Assembly (NCBI GenBank): GCA_027943335.1
Contig: BSBK01000523.1
Span: 431,042 to 495,041 of the forward strand
Length of the DNA stretch: 64,000 nucleotides
Direction: 5' to 3'
From: Chamaecyparis obtusa
Taxonomy: Eukaryota; Streptophyta; Pinopsida; Cupressales; Cupressaceae
Made by a program: the position numbers and the translations under genes. A model generated the notes under the pieces. It had not been told where the DNA came from, ran no database searches, and was given only the letters and a program-made list of their open reading frames with translations. Positions 33,401-45,105 of this stretch are shown here, in pieces (positions within the stretch are counted from its first letter, which is position 1; the number at the start of each line of letters is the position of its first letter).

Positions 33401-33660
33401 ACAATGCCCCATAGACCAGGGAGGTGCCCCTAAGTGTGACCAGTTCCAATCCATGTAGAGTCGAGAAAAATCTCGAAGAAAGCTAAAAGCAAAAGCAATG
33501 AGCTAGCAAAGCAGGAAAAGAACTAAAGCGAGAAAGCAAGGAAAGCAAATTAAAGCAGGAATGTTGGAAAGGAAACTAAAGCTGAAAAGAAAGATTGCAA
33601 GAAGCAATTACGCAGAGCCAAGTGGTGCTGAGATGAGTATAACTTCAGGGAAAAAGAGGC
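33401..33660. other. A-rich spacer after the tandem repeat
   Basis: Purine-rich with repeated AAAGCA(A/G)GAA words (33480-33600), probably a decayed short repeat. No gene seen. Confidence 0.4.
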
Positions 33661-33664
33661 ATCT

Positions 33665-33960
33665 ATTTGCCAGGTTTTCACCATCTTGGCAGAGATTCTA
33701 TTTTTTCTACCATGACGCCTGTTATCAGGTTTTCATCAATGGCACATTTTTCTCTTTTTCAATTTTTTTGTACTTTTCTCTTTTTTGTTTTTTTTTGTAT
33801 TTTTCACTTTTTCTCATTTTTTTTTTGTATTTGTCTCATTTTTCATTTTTTTTTGAATTTTTCTATTTTTTTGGTATTATCAAGGCACCTGTTTACCAAG
33901 TTTTCACCAAGATAATAGATACATCAAAGCGCTTGTTTACCATGTTTTCACTAAGATGAT
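33665..33960 (-). repeat. GGTGAAAACC motifs and A-rich tract after pol (outer)
   Basis: On the element strand: GGTGAAAACCTGG at 33682-33670, GATGAAAACCTGA at 33737-33725, GGTGAAAACTTGG at 33908-33896 and AGTGAAAACATGG at 33952-33940. Most are followed by an AACAGGCGC- or TGCC-like word. Long T runs on the plus strand fill the gaps. It starts about 75 bp after the pol stop. Confidence 0.8.
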
Positions 33961-34034
33961 CATTTTTTAGGACATTTTGCAATTTTTAGGATTTTTTCAG
34001 AATAAAGTATGTACATGAGCATGCAAAGAGTGTC

Positions 34035-35470
34035 TCAACTGTAGAACCATTTCAGGTGTAGAGTGTTGATCAGCTCTTTGAGTTTCTCTCCTTCAGTGGT
34101 GGAGATTTGGTAAGTGCCAGACCCAAATGCTACAGTAATGATGTATGGACCAAGCCAGTTTGGTTCAAATTTTCCTTTCTAGATTTGTTGCTACTGATTC
34201 TTAGGGTTTTCTCTCAGGACGAGATCACCCACTTGGAATTCCCTTGGTCTGACTTTCTTATTGTAGGCCTTAGACATTCTCTTCTGGTATGCTCGAAGAT
34301 GATCAAATGCCACCTTGCGACATTCATCTAGTAACTCTAGCTCTTGTAGCCGAGATATTATATTTTCTTCATCAGTGATGAGGCCTCTCAGAGAGACTTG
34401 CAATGTGGGAATCTTGACCTCAATAGGAAATACAACATCTGCTCCATAGACCAAAGTGAAGGGTGTGGCCCCTGTTGGTGTTCAAATTCTTGTTCTATAG
34501 GCCCATAAAGCTAGATTAATTTGGAGGTGCCAATATCTACCAGATTTATGAACTGTTCTGTGCAAGATTTTGAGGATTGTCTTATTAGAAGCTTTTGCTT
34601 GTCCATTACCCTAGGGATAATAGATAGATGACCAATGCTAAATGATCTTGAATTTGGTGCATAACTCTTTCAGGTCTTTGTTCTTGAATTGTCCCCCATT
34701 GTCAATGATAATCAATGAGGGTACACCATATCTACAGATGATATAGTTCAGTATAAACATAGCCACAAACTTGCCATCATCTATAGTCATAGAGACTGCT
34801 TCGACCCATTTAGTAATGTAGGTCTGTAGTGGTAATGATGAACTTGTTCCCTTTGGAAGAAGACAGATGGATCTGACCCACCAAGTCAAAGGCTCATTGC
34901 TGAAATGGCCAAAAACTGATGAAAGGAATAAGCTCTTTAGTAGGAGCATGGATCACATTTCCATGAAATTGGCACTGTTTACAAGCCTTGGCATACTAAA
35001 TAGCTTCTTTCTCCATATTGGGCCAGTAGTAACTAGTTCTAATAAGTTTACAGGCTAACATCAGACCACTCGAATGAGACCCATAGATACCTTCATGTAC
35101 CTCAGCTAATGCACATTTGGACTCATCGGGTTCTAGACACCTAAGGAGAGTACTGTCTAGGCCCTGTCTATACAAGTCATTTTCTATGATGACATACCAT
35201 GAAGCATTACGAATTAGGTGATGTTTTTCATTCTGAGTATTGGTGTCTGGAATAATTTGGTCATGGAGATAAGAATAGATATGGTGGTAGTGGGATGAAT
35301 CATGTCCAATGACTGAACAGATCATCCTAGATTTAGGAATGTCATAGGCTAGGTAGCGTAATGTCTCCACTAGTAATTCATGTCTGAAGTCATTTTTTGG
35401 CATCTGTAACATTGAGGCAAGAGTGGCCATAGCATCAACTACTTTATTATCCACCCTTGGAATTTGCTGG
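34035..35470 (-). pseudogene. Outer Gypsy integrase
   Basis: Starts near IDNKVVDAMATLASM (end of the second RNase H). A finger region follows (DLYRQGLDSTLLRCLE, EVHEGIYGSHSSGLMLACKL, YYWPNMEKEA). Core pieces are ITKWVEAVSMTI and IIIDNGGQFKNKDLKELC. The C-terminal part has GDLVLRENPKNQ and LGPYIITVAFGSGTYQIS and ends HLKWFYS with the stop at 34035-34037. Frameshifts lie near 34960, 34830 and 34500, and several stops occur. It is more broken than the nested copy. Confidence 0.88.
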
Positions 35471-36340
35471 AAAGAGATGTGTGCAAAATACTATTTAAGA
35501 TCATCCACCATTCATTTGTAAGGCACTAGCTTGTCATATTTTGTTTGGTAGATATCATTAACTTGATTGATTACCAACTGAGAATCTCCAAAGACCTTGA
35601 GCTCATGCACATGCCATTCAATGGCTATCTTCATACCATTAATGAGAGATTCATATTCAACAATGTTGTTTGTGCAGGGAAACAACATTTTATAAGCTTT
35701 AGGCAGTGAATATCTCTGAGGTGTTATGAATAGTATGCATGCACTTGATCCTTGCTAAGTGAATGATCCATCAAAGAACATGCTCCAAGCTTGATGTGTG
35801 AGAAGCATGATGGACTCATCTAGGAATTCTATGCTTGATGACTGATGATCTTTAAGAGGAGATTCTGCCAATTGATCAGCAATTGCTTGTCCTTTAATAG
35901 CCTTTCTTTCCACATACTCAATGTCAAATTCATTGAGTATCATAACCCATTTTTCTAGTCTATCTGTGAGGGCAGCTTTGCTTAGTAAGTACTTTAATGG
36001 ATCAATTTTTGCAATAAGCCTTGTAGTGTGTGCGAGCATATAGTGCCGCAATTTCTGTGAAGTGAACACCACTGCTAGACAAGCTTTTTCAATGACAGAG
36101 TAGTTCATTTCATTAGAGACCAATGTTCTACTGATATAATATATAGCTCTTTCTTTGTTATTTTGATCCTCTTGAGCTAGGAGTGCACCCAAAGATGTGT
36201 CTGTAGCTAAAATGTAGAGGATGAGTGGCTTCCCATGAATAGGAGGCATCAAGATTGGCAGATTAGCAAGATACTATTTGATTTGTTGAAATCCTCTCTT
36301 ACATTCTTCATTCCATTTGTAGGTCACACCTTTATGCAAA
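35471..36340 (-). pseudogene. Outer Gypsy RNase H and second RNase H
   Basis: First RNase H (36252-35830): ILYILATDTSLGALLAQEDQ, AIYYISRTLVSNEMNYSVIE and CLAVVFTSQKLRHYMLAH, with the family's TDTSLG catalytic block intact. The second begins WSMFFDGSF at about 35785 and continues after a stop. It has the pieces NNIVEYESLINGMKIAIEW, HELKVFGDSQLVINQV (D, E and D positions visible) and a short helical tail. Only the order and motifs support a function. Confidence 0.85.
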
Positions 36341-37562
36341 GTCTTGGTGAAGGTTGTGACTTATCAGCCAACTGTGCAATGAAGCACCGAATGGATTGCA
36401 GTCTTCCCTGAAGTCCTCTCATTTGACTAATATTCTTTGGTGGAGGCATTTCCATAATAGCTTGAACTTTCTTAGAATCTACCTCAATGCCTTTAGCTGA
36501 TATGATGTAGCCCAAAAGTTTCCCAGAAGTGACACCGAATGCACATTTCTTTGGATTAAGTCTGAGACTAAATTGTTCCATCTGATCAAGTATGGGACCC
36601 AAATCTGCAAGATGAGTTTTTCCCTGCATGCTTTTGGCCAAAGTGTCATCTACATAATCTTCCATTATTTTATGCATCATATCATGAAAAATGGTAGTGA
36701 CCACTCTTTGATATGTTGCTCTGGCATTTTTCGGTCCAAAGGGCATGACATTCTAGCAAAAAGTGCCCCAAGCACACGTGAAAGCAGTCTTTTCTTGATC
36801 TTTTGGCACAATTTTTATTTGATTATAGCCAGAGAAGCCATCCATCAGAGAATACATTTCGTAGCCTACTGTCATATCCACTATCATGTCAATATTGTGT
36901 AGTGGAATATCATCTTTGGGACATGCTTTGTTCAAATCCCAGAAGTCTGTGCATACTCGAATGGATTTATCATGTTTGGTGACTAGACCAATATTTGAAA
37001 TCCATTCTGCACAATCAATTGCTCTTATGAAACCAACCTTAAGGAGTTTTTCTAGCTCAACTTTGACTAAAAGTGCTACGTGTGGATGCATCTTTCGAAG
37101 CTTTTGTTTGATAGGCTTAACACCTGGTACAATGGACAGATGATGCATAATTAGATTGGGATCTAATCCAGGCATATCAGAGTAAGTCCATGCAAAGTTT
37201 ATTTTCTTTCTTTGAAAGAAGCTAGTGAACTCTTCCTTTTCTTTTGTAGATAATGACTGTGCTAGATGAATAATTTGTGGAGCAGCCTCTGTACCTAAAT
37301 TCATTGGTTGTGTCAGTTCAATTAACATTGATGACCTCTCTTGAAAATGGATCAGAAGTGTATCAAGTATCTCATCCTTGGGTGCCTCAGAGAGCTTTTC
37401 ACCCTCAGATACATCTTTTATTTTTATTTTTTTGGGCTCTAACACTGCCATAATGTGGTTTTCACCATCAGAGCATCTATTTTTTCTTCTTTTAATTTTT
37501 TGACTAAGATACTTGATATCTGCCTTTGTCATGTTAACATTGCCTTTGTTGGTGGAGGACAT
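36341..37562 (-). pseudogene. Outer Gypsy reverse transcriptase
   Basis: Frame 37562-36753 carries FAWTYSDMPGLDPNLIMHHL, RVCTDFWDLNKACPKDDIPL, YSLMDGFSGYNQIKIVPK and FTCAWGTFC, then a stop. Frame 36746-36324 carries MPFGPKNARATYQRVVTTIF, the catalytic MEDYVDDTLAKS, LNPKKCAFGVTSGKLLGYII and PPPKNISQMRGLQGRLQSIR. The R of the FRDLNKA motif reads W. One stop and a shift near 36350 break it. Confidence 0.92.
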
Positions 37563-37599
37563 TACATGTTCAATAGCATGGAGGTAACAGGCTAGAGCG

Positions 37600-38790
37600 T
37601 AATCATTTTGGAATGTTAGGACTTCATTGGATGAGGAGAGAGAGTTCCAGTTTATCAGCTAGGGATTTTTGAGTGAGAGAGAAATGGCGGGTTCAATTGC
37701 ATTCACAGTATAATCATCAAAAGTGTGGATGAGCAAGTCAAGACCTAGAGAGATCTCATCCAAAGGAGTATTTGAATCCCTATGAGACCTCTCATCAGAA
37801 GTAGAGGACAAGTTAACACCAATGGCATCTAATTTGTATGTCCTAACACTAGACCCTTCACCTACTTTGAGAGGGTTTTCAAATGTGTACACCATGTCTA
37901 CATCTTTATCACAAGTAGCATCAGACAAAGATTCAAACTCGTACTCATGTGAGTCAATAATACTTGATATGGGAATTCCATCAACACTGGCTACACCATT
38001 TGACTCAGGTTCTTCTTTGGTAGCATTGAGAATTTTTTCTCATTTGAATCTTTCTTGAAAGAGTAATGGCATGTAAGATTCTCCCATAAAAGTAGGGTCA
38101 GTAGCTTGTATTTCCATCCACTGGTCATATATCAGTGGGTTGATTGAGGAAGTCTCATTGGAATCACTTTTAGCTTCTACCTGGTGGATAGGTATGATAG
38201 GCTCATCAGGTCCTTCAAAGAATGCCGTAAGATCTAGAGGCATGGGGTAGGGAAAGATGTCTTCATCAGAGCTGGTCTCTGGATTTACCACTGGAGTAGT
38301 ATCTTCTGGTTGTATTTTAGGTTTAGGTTCTGGCACAAAATTGTTTATTCCCAAATGAAACGGGACCTTTTGAAACCTAAGCCAGTAGTATATTTGTGCG
38401 GAAACCTGTAGCTTCAATGGGTTTTAGCAAACCATTGCCATTCATTCCTATAGGACCACTCCCTTTATAGCTGAAGCACTTCATGATCTTGAAGGCCTCG
38501 CTATATGGATCTTGTTCTAAGTCTTGACGTGAAGTAGTTGTTTTAGATATTTCTATCCCTTTATAGATCCAAGTTGTAATAGCTCTTTCCTCATCCTCAT
38601 CTTCTAAATGTGTCGAGGCCCGCACAAAGGTGCCATCATAAACTATTTGAGGAGAGTCATCAGAAGGTTTGTTACTCTCAGAAGGTCTCCCATAAGAATG
38701 TGGAGATAGAGGGAGAGCTGCTAGTGATAGTACAGGTTCAATTTGATATCCTCCCATGCCTGTATCCTTAAGTTTCAGAGTCTGTTCCAT
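37600..38790 (-). pseudogene. Outer Gypsy G-patch-like region and acidic linker
   Basis: 38790-38377 reads MEQTLKLKDTGMGGYQIEPV, LPLSPHSYGRPSES, AITTWIYKGIEI and FKIMKCFSYKGSGPIGMNGN. It has the same order of blocks as the nested element (SPRSYG, WIY, GY.G.GP). An acidic, Pro/Glu-rich linker follows in other frames (38417-38040, 37928-37659). Glycine-rich blocks point to a G-patch-like motif. Two or three frameshifts are present. Confidence 0.6.
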
Positions 38791-38856
38791 TTCTTTAAGC
38801 TTGGCATCATAGAATTTAGTGGACTCTCTATTAGCTAGGACAAAACTATCCGTAGA

Positions 38857-39603
38857 CTATGTGAGTGTGTTGCAAGAATAGTTGGTATTGGCAGGAACAA
38901 TGACTTTCACTCCATGGAATGGGAACTTAATGCATTGATGGTATGTAGATGGAAATGCCTGCATCTCATGAATCCATGGTCTACCCAACAAGATATTGTA
39001 TGCGAGAGGAATATCTAAGACTTGGAAAATAACATCTCTCTCAATAGGTCCAACGCAGATAGGTAGCACAGCTAAGCCTTTGGACTTGCACTCTTCTTCA
39101 TCATAAGCTTTGATAGTAATCTTCTTGTAGGAGTCTATGCAATCCTCATCATAACCTAGCTGGGTAAGCAACTTAGCAGAATAGATATTGAGACCAGCAC
39201 CATTGTCTATGAGCACTCAGTGGACACGCTTTGGGCCTATCATGACTTCTATATGCAAGGGAGCATTATGTGGATGACTTAGAGAGTGATCATCTTCTTT
39301 GGAAAAGGAAAAATAATGTGGTGAGGTCAAATGACCCACCATAGTTTGGAACCGGTCAAGATCAAGATTTTTAGGGACATTTGCCTCGGTGAGGGCTTTA
39401 TCCAGAATCTGCCTGTGAGTAGGCAAGATCTTCAACAACTCATAAATGGTAATCTGAGCATTGGTTCGCTGGAGTTGATTTAAGATGCTATAACTAGTAG
39501 TGCTAGGCATAGGGACTGATTTCAAAGCTTTTTTGGTAGGACCAGTGGTAGTCTTATCTGTAGTTTGTTTCAAAGTAGATACAAGAGGATCAGGGCCCTT
39601 CAA
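38857..39603 (-). pseudogene. Outer Gypsy protease and preceding linker
   Basis: The linker (39603-39217) contains YSILNQLQRTNAQITIYELL and HRQILDKALTEANVPKNLDL and leads through one TGA into the protease (39216-38857). The active site is MLIDNGAGLNIYSAKLL, with D-N-G in place of D-(T/S)-G, and the C-terminal block is NILLGRPWIHEMQAFPSTYH. Frame and order match the nested element, and the last protease block is nearly identical in all three elements. Confidence 0.87.
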
Positions 39604-39639
39604 AACAATCCTCCCACATGATCGAGTAACAACATTGGC

Positions 39640-41932
39640 ACAATCCTAAGGTTGTTCAAATTCAGAAGAATGAGATGTGAAACTTCGCAAGATGAAAGGA
39701 GTCTTAGGTTTGGGAGGATCATTTCTCCCCTTGATAGTGATCACATCACAATACTCAACCTCAACTAGTTCAATCATACCAATAACATTGTCATCATTAG
39801 TGTACGTGTAGTTAACTTTGGTGTTGGTATTCTTAGCTTTGGAAAACTCACCTTTCTCATGAGGAGGGAAGGAATCCTTAAACATCTGATGATCTAAATT
39901 CTTGTTATGGTTGTCTACAACAATGTCACCATTGTCAATCAGATCTTGAACCTTATGTTTCAGCTGGAGACAAGTAGAAGTCTTATGACCAATGTTTTGG
40001 TGATAGTCACAGTATGTGTTATTGTTCCACAATGAGGTCATGGTTGTGGGTCATAGAGATGCTTTTCCAAAGGAGTGAGTATCTGATTTTGCACAAGAGT
40101 CTTATAGACCACATCAAGAGGCTCTCCCAAAGAAGTGAATTCACACTTGGGTCAAGAGGCCCAAGGTTTGTTCTTAGAAAATCTTGAAGTTTGCTGATTA
40201 TCCATTGTGGTCTTTTCAACAGCTTTAGCTGCTTGTATACTTGAGGTAAGATTTAAAACCAACTTTGAAGGCTTTGCCATGACATTGTCAACCACTCCAT
40301 CATTTACAACATCTCTATTTTTGTTGACAGCCTTTCCTTTGTCTTTGTTTGAAGAGAACCCTTATTTGTTGTCCTTATTCAAAGTCAATTCCCATTTCTT
40401 AACCATAAATGCCTCTATCCTCACAGCTTGCTTAATCATGTTGTCAAAAGTCAAAGGACCTTGTAGTTGCACTTGATATCCAAAATCTAGAACAAGATTG
40501 TCCAAAAAGATGTCAAGTTTCTCAGACTCGGGTAGTCTGTGAGGATACTTCGTGCAAAGTTATCTCCACCTTTGGAGAAAAGATAAGAAAGGCTCTCCCT
40601 ATCACTGTTTCAGATTACACAAATCATGAATATTGACAGGATGTTAAATGTTGTGCAAATAATGCTGAAGGAATAGATTAGCGATCTCATCAAAAGTCTT
40701 GATCCCAGGGGGTAATTGACAAAATGATTCCATAGCTGCCCCACCCAAACTATGGGGAAAGAGTCACATAAGATAAGTTTGATCATGTATGAATTCCATG
40801 GATAAAGCACCAAACTCCCTCAGATGATCTTGGGGATCTGTAGTACCCAAGTACTTGTCATATTTAGGCAACTCCACTCCTTTGGGAAAAGGAGGCATGC
40901 AAATACTCTTGTCAAATAGAAAAGGGCATATGCTTTCCATTGTGAATTGTTGTGTGGGCTTATCCTTATCTTTTGCATGTTGGCTAATCTGGTCTTGCAT
41001 ATCTCGAATCATCTTTTGCAACTTGGCAGTTTTAGTCTCTTCTTCTTTAGCCACAAGTGTTTCAACTTGGAAGTTTGGAGGTAACTTGGCCCCTTGTTGA
41101 GCCAATTCAAGAAAGTACTTCTCCTTTTCCTCTAGAAGGAGGATATCCATCATCTTGATAAGACCTTTGTTGGCTTTCATAACCTCTATGTCATTTTGAG
41201 TTATTACCTCATCTTCATTACCAAGAATCTCATAAATGCTTGGGCCTTGATCTTGTTGCTGATCATCTTGGTCTTGGTCATGCAGAGGAGGGTGATAATG
41301 ATATGGTTGTCGATCACCTTGAGATTTGTTTTGGGATAGATCATCATTGTGGGTTTGGTTTTGGTCATGTTGAGATTGACCATGACGTTGGTCATTCTGA
41401 GGTTGCTCGTGAGTCGGAATGTACTCGCCTTGTTGGAAATCAAAGGGGCCTCCCATCGTGTCAATGTGGGATTGTGTAGTGTGTGTAGGTCAAGGAAATG
41501 ATGTGAATGATGTTGAAAGGGCATAACTAAGGTAACCTTGGGCATGTGAACAGGATCAAAAGGGTCAACTAGTTCAATATCGTTAATGGGTTTGACCCAA
41601 GAAAGTGGTCTTTCAAAGTCTTGTCAATCTTGGAAGAATGGATTAGGTTGCTCTTGAAACTACAAATCAGGTTGACTTTGAAACAAAGGATTGAAGCACT
41701 GTTGGAATATAGGTTTCTGATCCATACTAAAATCTATGGTAGGAGATGAAGATAAAGATTCAGGCGAACTTTCTATCAAGATTCTCGGTGAGGGAGAATG
41801 TGAGGATTCCTCTTGATATTTAGGTTGAATAATAGGTTCAGAATGATCTCTTCCTTGGTTACGAGATTGACCTCTACCTTGTCCAATTCCATGAATGGGG
41901 AAAGTGTTGCCACTTCTAGTCGTAATAGGCAT
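39640..41932 (-). pseudogene. Outer Gypsy gag
   Basis: Starts MPITTRSGNTFPIHGIGQGR (41932), with Gly/Arg repeats, then a Gln/His/Asp-rich stretch (41456-41230). Capsid: FPKGVELPKYDKYLGTTDPQ, DHLREFGALSMEFIHDQTYL. The CHHC-type knuckle YCDYHQNIGHKTSTCLQLKH at about 40010-39955 is intact, unlike in the other two elements. Three frames are used, so at least two frameshifts exist. Gag would form the particle shell. Confidence 0.85.
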
Positions 41933-42299
41933 AGACGAAGATGTGATGAGAGAAGACTCGAGATAATGCTAGAACTCTATCTCTAAGATAATGAAAGGAG
42001 ATAAAGGCTAGAACAACCAAGATGTGAGATAGACCTGGCATGAATCGTCAAGAGAGTGGCTAGAATAGCTGAGATTAGACTATCATGATGTGAGGTACAA
42101 AAGTACAATGAGATAAGATAAACAAAGGAGAGACAAAATGAGTCAAAGGAATAATCAGTCGATTCTCAACTTGAGACACCCAGTCTCTGATAGTGAACGA
42201 TAGGGGAAAAAGTAGATAGACCCCAGGCAAAAATCAAATTGGGTAGAAAGTTGACCAATCAATGGGAAAGAGATTGCTATTTTGAAAATAGGGTACAGG

Positions 42300-42420
42300 T
42301 TCATGTGAGAAAGTGCAGGCTCTTGCAAGGAAATGCCAGACTTCACGCAAGAAAATGCTATCTCACATGAAAAAATGCTCAGTTTCTGAAACTTCACACA
42401 GGAAAATACTAGGGTTTGAC
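42300..42420. repeat. Hairpin cluster A in outer leader
   Basis: TTCATGTGAG (42300-42309) pairs with CTCACATGAA (42362-42371). AGTTTC/GAAACT form a small hairpin near 42381-42393. GCAAGGAAATGC, GCAAGAAAATGC and CACAGGAAAATAC are variants of one word. Confidence 0.65.
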
Positions 42421-43360
42421 AGTGTTAACATAGATTTCGAGATAAAAGATAGGTTTCAGGACACAATGCAAATGGTTCTCAAATAGAAAATCCAATTTCC
42501 AAACAGGTTTCAGACAGTTTCAATCAATAATCTCATTTTGAAGGTTTCAAGCATTCATTTACAAGCATGAAGGTTTAGATCAAGTAGTAGTGACACAAGT
42601 AGTCACAAACATACCTACCAAGGACAAAGCAACTTGGCAGTATCATGGGAGTCTTTTTTTAATCATGATGGATAGTTTTAAGACTCAAAAAAATCACTTA
42701 GCTATCCCTACAAAAAAATGGTGAGAAGACAAAATCTGTGCCTCACAGCTTATGCACATGCGTTCACCTCACACATCCATGTCACCCCCTAAAGGGCACC
42801 TGTGTTTTTAGTGTTTCAAAGGACTCAATAATATATGTTCAAAGGTTACCCTTGAAGTAGGGGCTAGTGTCATATACCACCTTCAAATGTCCAAGTACAT
42901 GCCTATGGTGTGAATCTATGAGAGAGATTCTTCCCCCTCCCTGCGCAAAGATTATGTCTCCTTTTGGAGGTGATCCGAGTAGGAAAATAACTAAGAAAAG
43001 TTTTTAGTGGGCTTTTGTTTACACTAACATTTGGTTCCCTTGATATAGGGTTGAGGCCTTGCAGCCACACCAACACCTGCAAGTCATACACCCCCGCAAG
43101 CAGGGCTAGGAGTGGCGCCACTCAGTACAACAGATAGGGCCTTCTCAAGATGATAGTGAAAATCATGAGAATGAAGCTAACATGGCTTTGGAGTCTTTAG
43201 AATGAACAAAGCTTTCTTTATTATAGTGAGGTGGAATCATCGACGATAGGTGTGTACTCACTTGGGTCATTCCCGGAGGTTCAACTTTCGGCAGGCCCTC
43301 TAAAGGTGACTCGGGACTTGGCTCAGATTCGAGGGTCAGATTTTTTGATTCTCTCAAAGA

Positions 43361-43625
43361 GAAAAGAGCATACTTCTCTACCTCTTCACCTTACCCAAAC
43401 ACATCAAGCATATTCATCACTGAGCTAGTTCCTCCTTAACCAATTCACAAGTTTTTGGGTTTTTGGTTCTCTTAGCGAGAGAAGAGCATAGTCCCCTAAC
43501 AAGTAAACATGCCAAAGATTCACTACCTTTCTTTGCTTCCCTAGATATCCATCATTCTAGCAACATCTGGGTCTCAGTTTCATCCATGGGCATCACTTCT
43601 ATGTAATGAAGAGCATATTCCCCTA
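43361..43625. repeat. Three copies of GARAAGAGCATAGTCCCCTA in outer leader
   Basis: 43361-43380, 43479-43498 and 43606-43625, about 120 bp apart. The closest to the nested version is GAGAAGAGCATAGTCCCCTA. Two are preceded by TGATTCTCT or TGGTTCTCT. Confidence 0.75.
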
Positions 43626-43879
43626 CTTTGCTATCAGAATCCTTAAGAAATTTTAACAAAGCCCTAGTTATACTATGTGAATGAAAAATAGTAAACAAGC
43701 ACAACATTTTTAGAAAGTCTTCGACAACCATCCTGTAAGAAAATTGTTAGCAAGTTTTTATAATCTTTGGCAAGCGACTTGTAGACCATTGCTACGCTGT
43801 AGCAGAAAATAGAAATATGAAATCAATAGCAAAGAGAAAATATCAGAAAGTAGTAACAATAAATTGCAAAAACTAAAAA

Positions 43880-44085
43880 ATTTAAATGATTGATGGTGAA
43901 TCTTCACATGAGGAAGTACTACATTGTGCGTGAGAAAATGCAGGGACCTGCACGACAGAGTATTTCTTCGTGCGAGAGAATGCTATTGAGAGAAAAATTT
44001 TGTGCGGTGCGCTCTAAAATCTCGTGTGAGATTTTGTACATAGTGAAGCATGGACGCACGACAGAGATTGAATTTCTTATCAGAA
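43880..44085. repeat. Hairpin cluster B in outer leader
   Basis: TGCAGG/CCTGCA (43939-43944 with 43947-43952) and AAAATCTC/GAGATTTT (44016-44023 with 44028-44035, loop GTGT) are perfect. Words CGTGCGAGAGAATGC and GTGCGTGAGAAAATGC repeat around them. The loop region CTCGTGTGAGA is identical to one at 11449-11459. Confidence 0.7.
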
Positions 44086-44117
44086 AATTTTTGAGAGTGA
44101 GGCCATAAATGATTTTT

Positions 44118-44140
44118 TTGCCCCACGGTGGGTGCTAGAA
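44118..44140 (-). promoter_or_regulatory. Primer-binding site of the outer Gypsy
   Basis: Plus strand TTGCCCCACGGTGGGTGCTA then GAA. On the element strand it is TAGCACCCACCGTGGGGCAA, matching the nested element's site except that GGCGCC reads AGCACC. It sits directly against the right LTR. Confidence 0.8.
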
Positions 44141-45100
44141 TGTTTATAGCTGAACGTGGACCTCAAAATTCAGCCACATACACAACATAGTCATTGCTTG
44201 ATCATCGAAATTACAAAGGTGAGTATGAATTACCCAATTCACAATATCTATCGATTCGACCTCTTGCCTCCTAATTAGCTGGGGTGTTTGAATCACTCTC
44301 AAAATGAGAGCTAACAACCAAAAGACCAAACTAAGATGGAGGATTTTGAAAGCTTGAAAGATGAAAAAATTGAAATTAATCTAAGATGAAAATGCAATTA
44401 ATCTAAGAACTTGAAAGAGAAAATGGAAATTAAGCTATTAACAATAAGAAAATTATACTAACATGAGAATGCAATTATGCTAAATGAGAATTAAACTATT
44501 ATGCAATAAAAGCTTGGATACATGAAATAATTGAGAAAAAAATTCGCTATAGTTTATGCGCTCTAAAATTGCCTCTCCTGAATGAAGAAGAGAAGGTTCA
44601 TAATATAGACAACCCTAGAGGAAGGATGAAGAGTTTCTTGAAATGAAACGGCTGACTCTTCACTTCCATGGAGGAAGGTGAGACAAATATTGAAGAATTA
44701 TTTAATTAAAAGAATGAATTATTGCCACATGGGTGGCCTTTCGAGTAATTTGAATAATTAAGTCCAAATAAAGATGTCCATTCAAATAACCAAATAATTA
44801 TTAATTCCTTTTATGTGTATTAGCTAAAGGGGGTGGGTTTAATTTAATTTAAAGCACTTAGGACTTTAGAATTAAATTAAATAATCATAGGGATTATTTA
44901 GCCAATAAAGTCGAATACTTAGGAATTAATTACAGTGTGAGATTAATGCAAATTAGGGTTTTTGCATTTGACACCAAGTCGAATAAAGTCAAGTAGGAGA
45001 GAGAAAATTGCCTAGTAAAGTAGGACTTTAATGATGTAAAAATTGAGAAATGCACCAAAATTGATTAGAAATTATAAGGTGCCAATTTTGGGGTATTACA
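44141..45100 (-). repeat. Outer Gypsy 5' LTR (right)
   Basis: 960 bp, TGTTTATAGCTG to GGGGTATTACA on the plus strand, partner of 8995-9954, with about 13 differences counted by hand. It is followed by GTATG, the target duplication. Confidence 0.95.
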
Positions 45101-45105
45101 GTATG

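Larger units (their letters stand above)
41933..44117 (-). other. Untranslated leader of the outer Gypsy
   Basis: 2.2 kb from primer site to gag, with no protein similarity. It holds hairpin-rich clusters at both ends (42300-42420, 43880-44085) and three copies of the GAAGAGCATA motif. This parallels the leader of the nested element: two clusters flanking copies of the same 18-20-bp motif. Confidence 0.6.
8995..45100 (-). mobile_element. Outer Ty3/Gypsy element, with a nested element inside
   Basis: Two 960-bp LTRs (8995-9954, 44141-45100) flank a 36.1-kb block. Without the nested element at 12386-30108 it is about 18.4 kb, very large for Gypsy. Orientation is minus: a tRNA primer site abuts the right LTR (44118-44140), the polypurine tract abuts the left LTR (9955-9974), and gag-pol runs leftward from 41932 to 34035. 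A PMD gene lies in antisense between pol and the 3' LTR. The two LTRs differ at about 13 positions by my hand count, roughly 1.4 percent. It interrupts the zinc knuckle of the host gag. Confidence 0.95.

Noticed and set aside
33561..33959. Phe-rich open frames on the plus strand that look like membrane proteins
   Set aside because: They come from the T-rich tract between the GGTGAAAACC motifs. Two overlapping frames show the same composition, and the tract is clearly non-coding.
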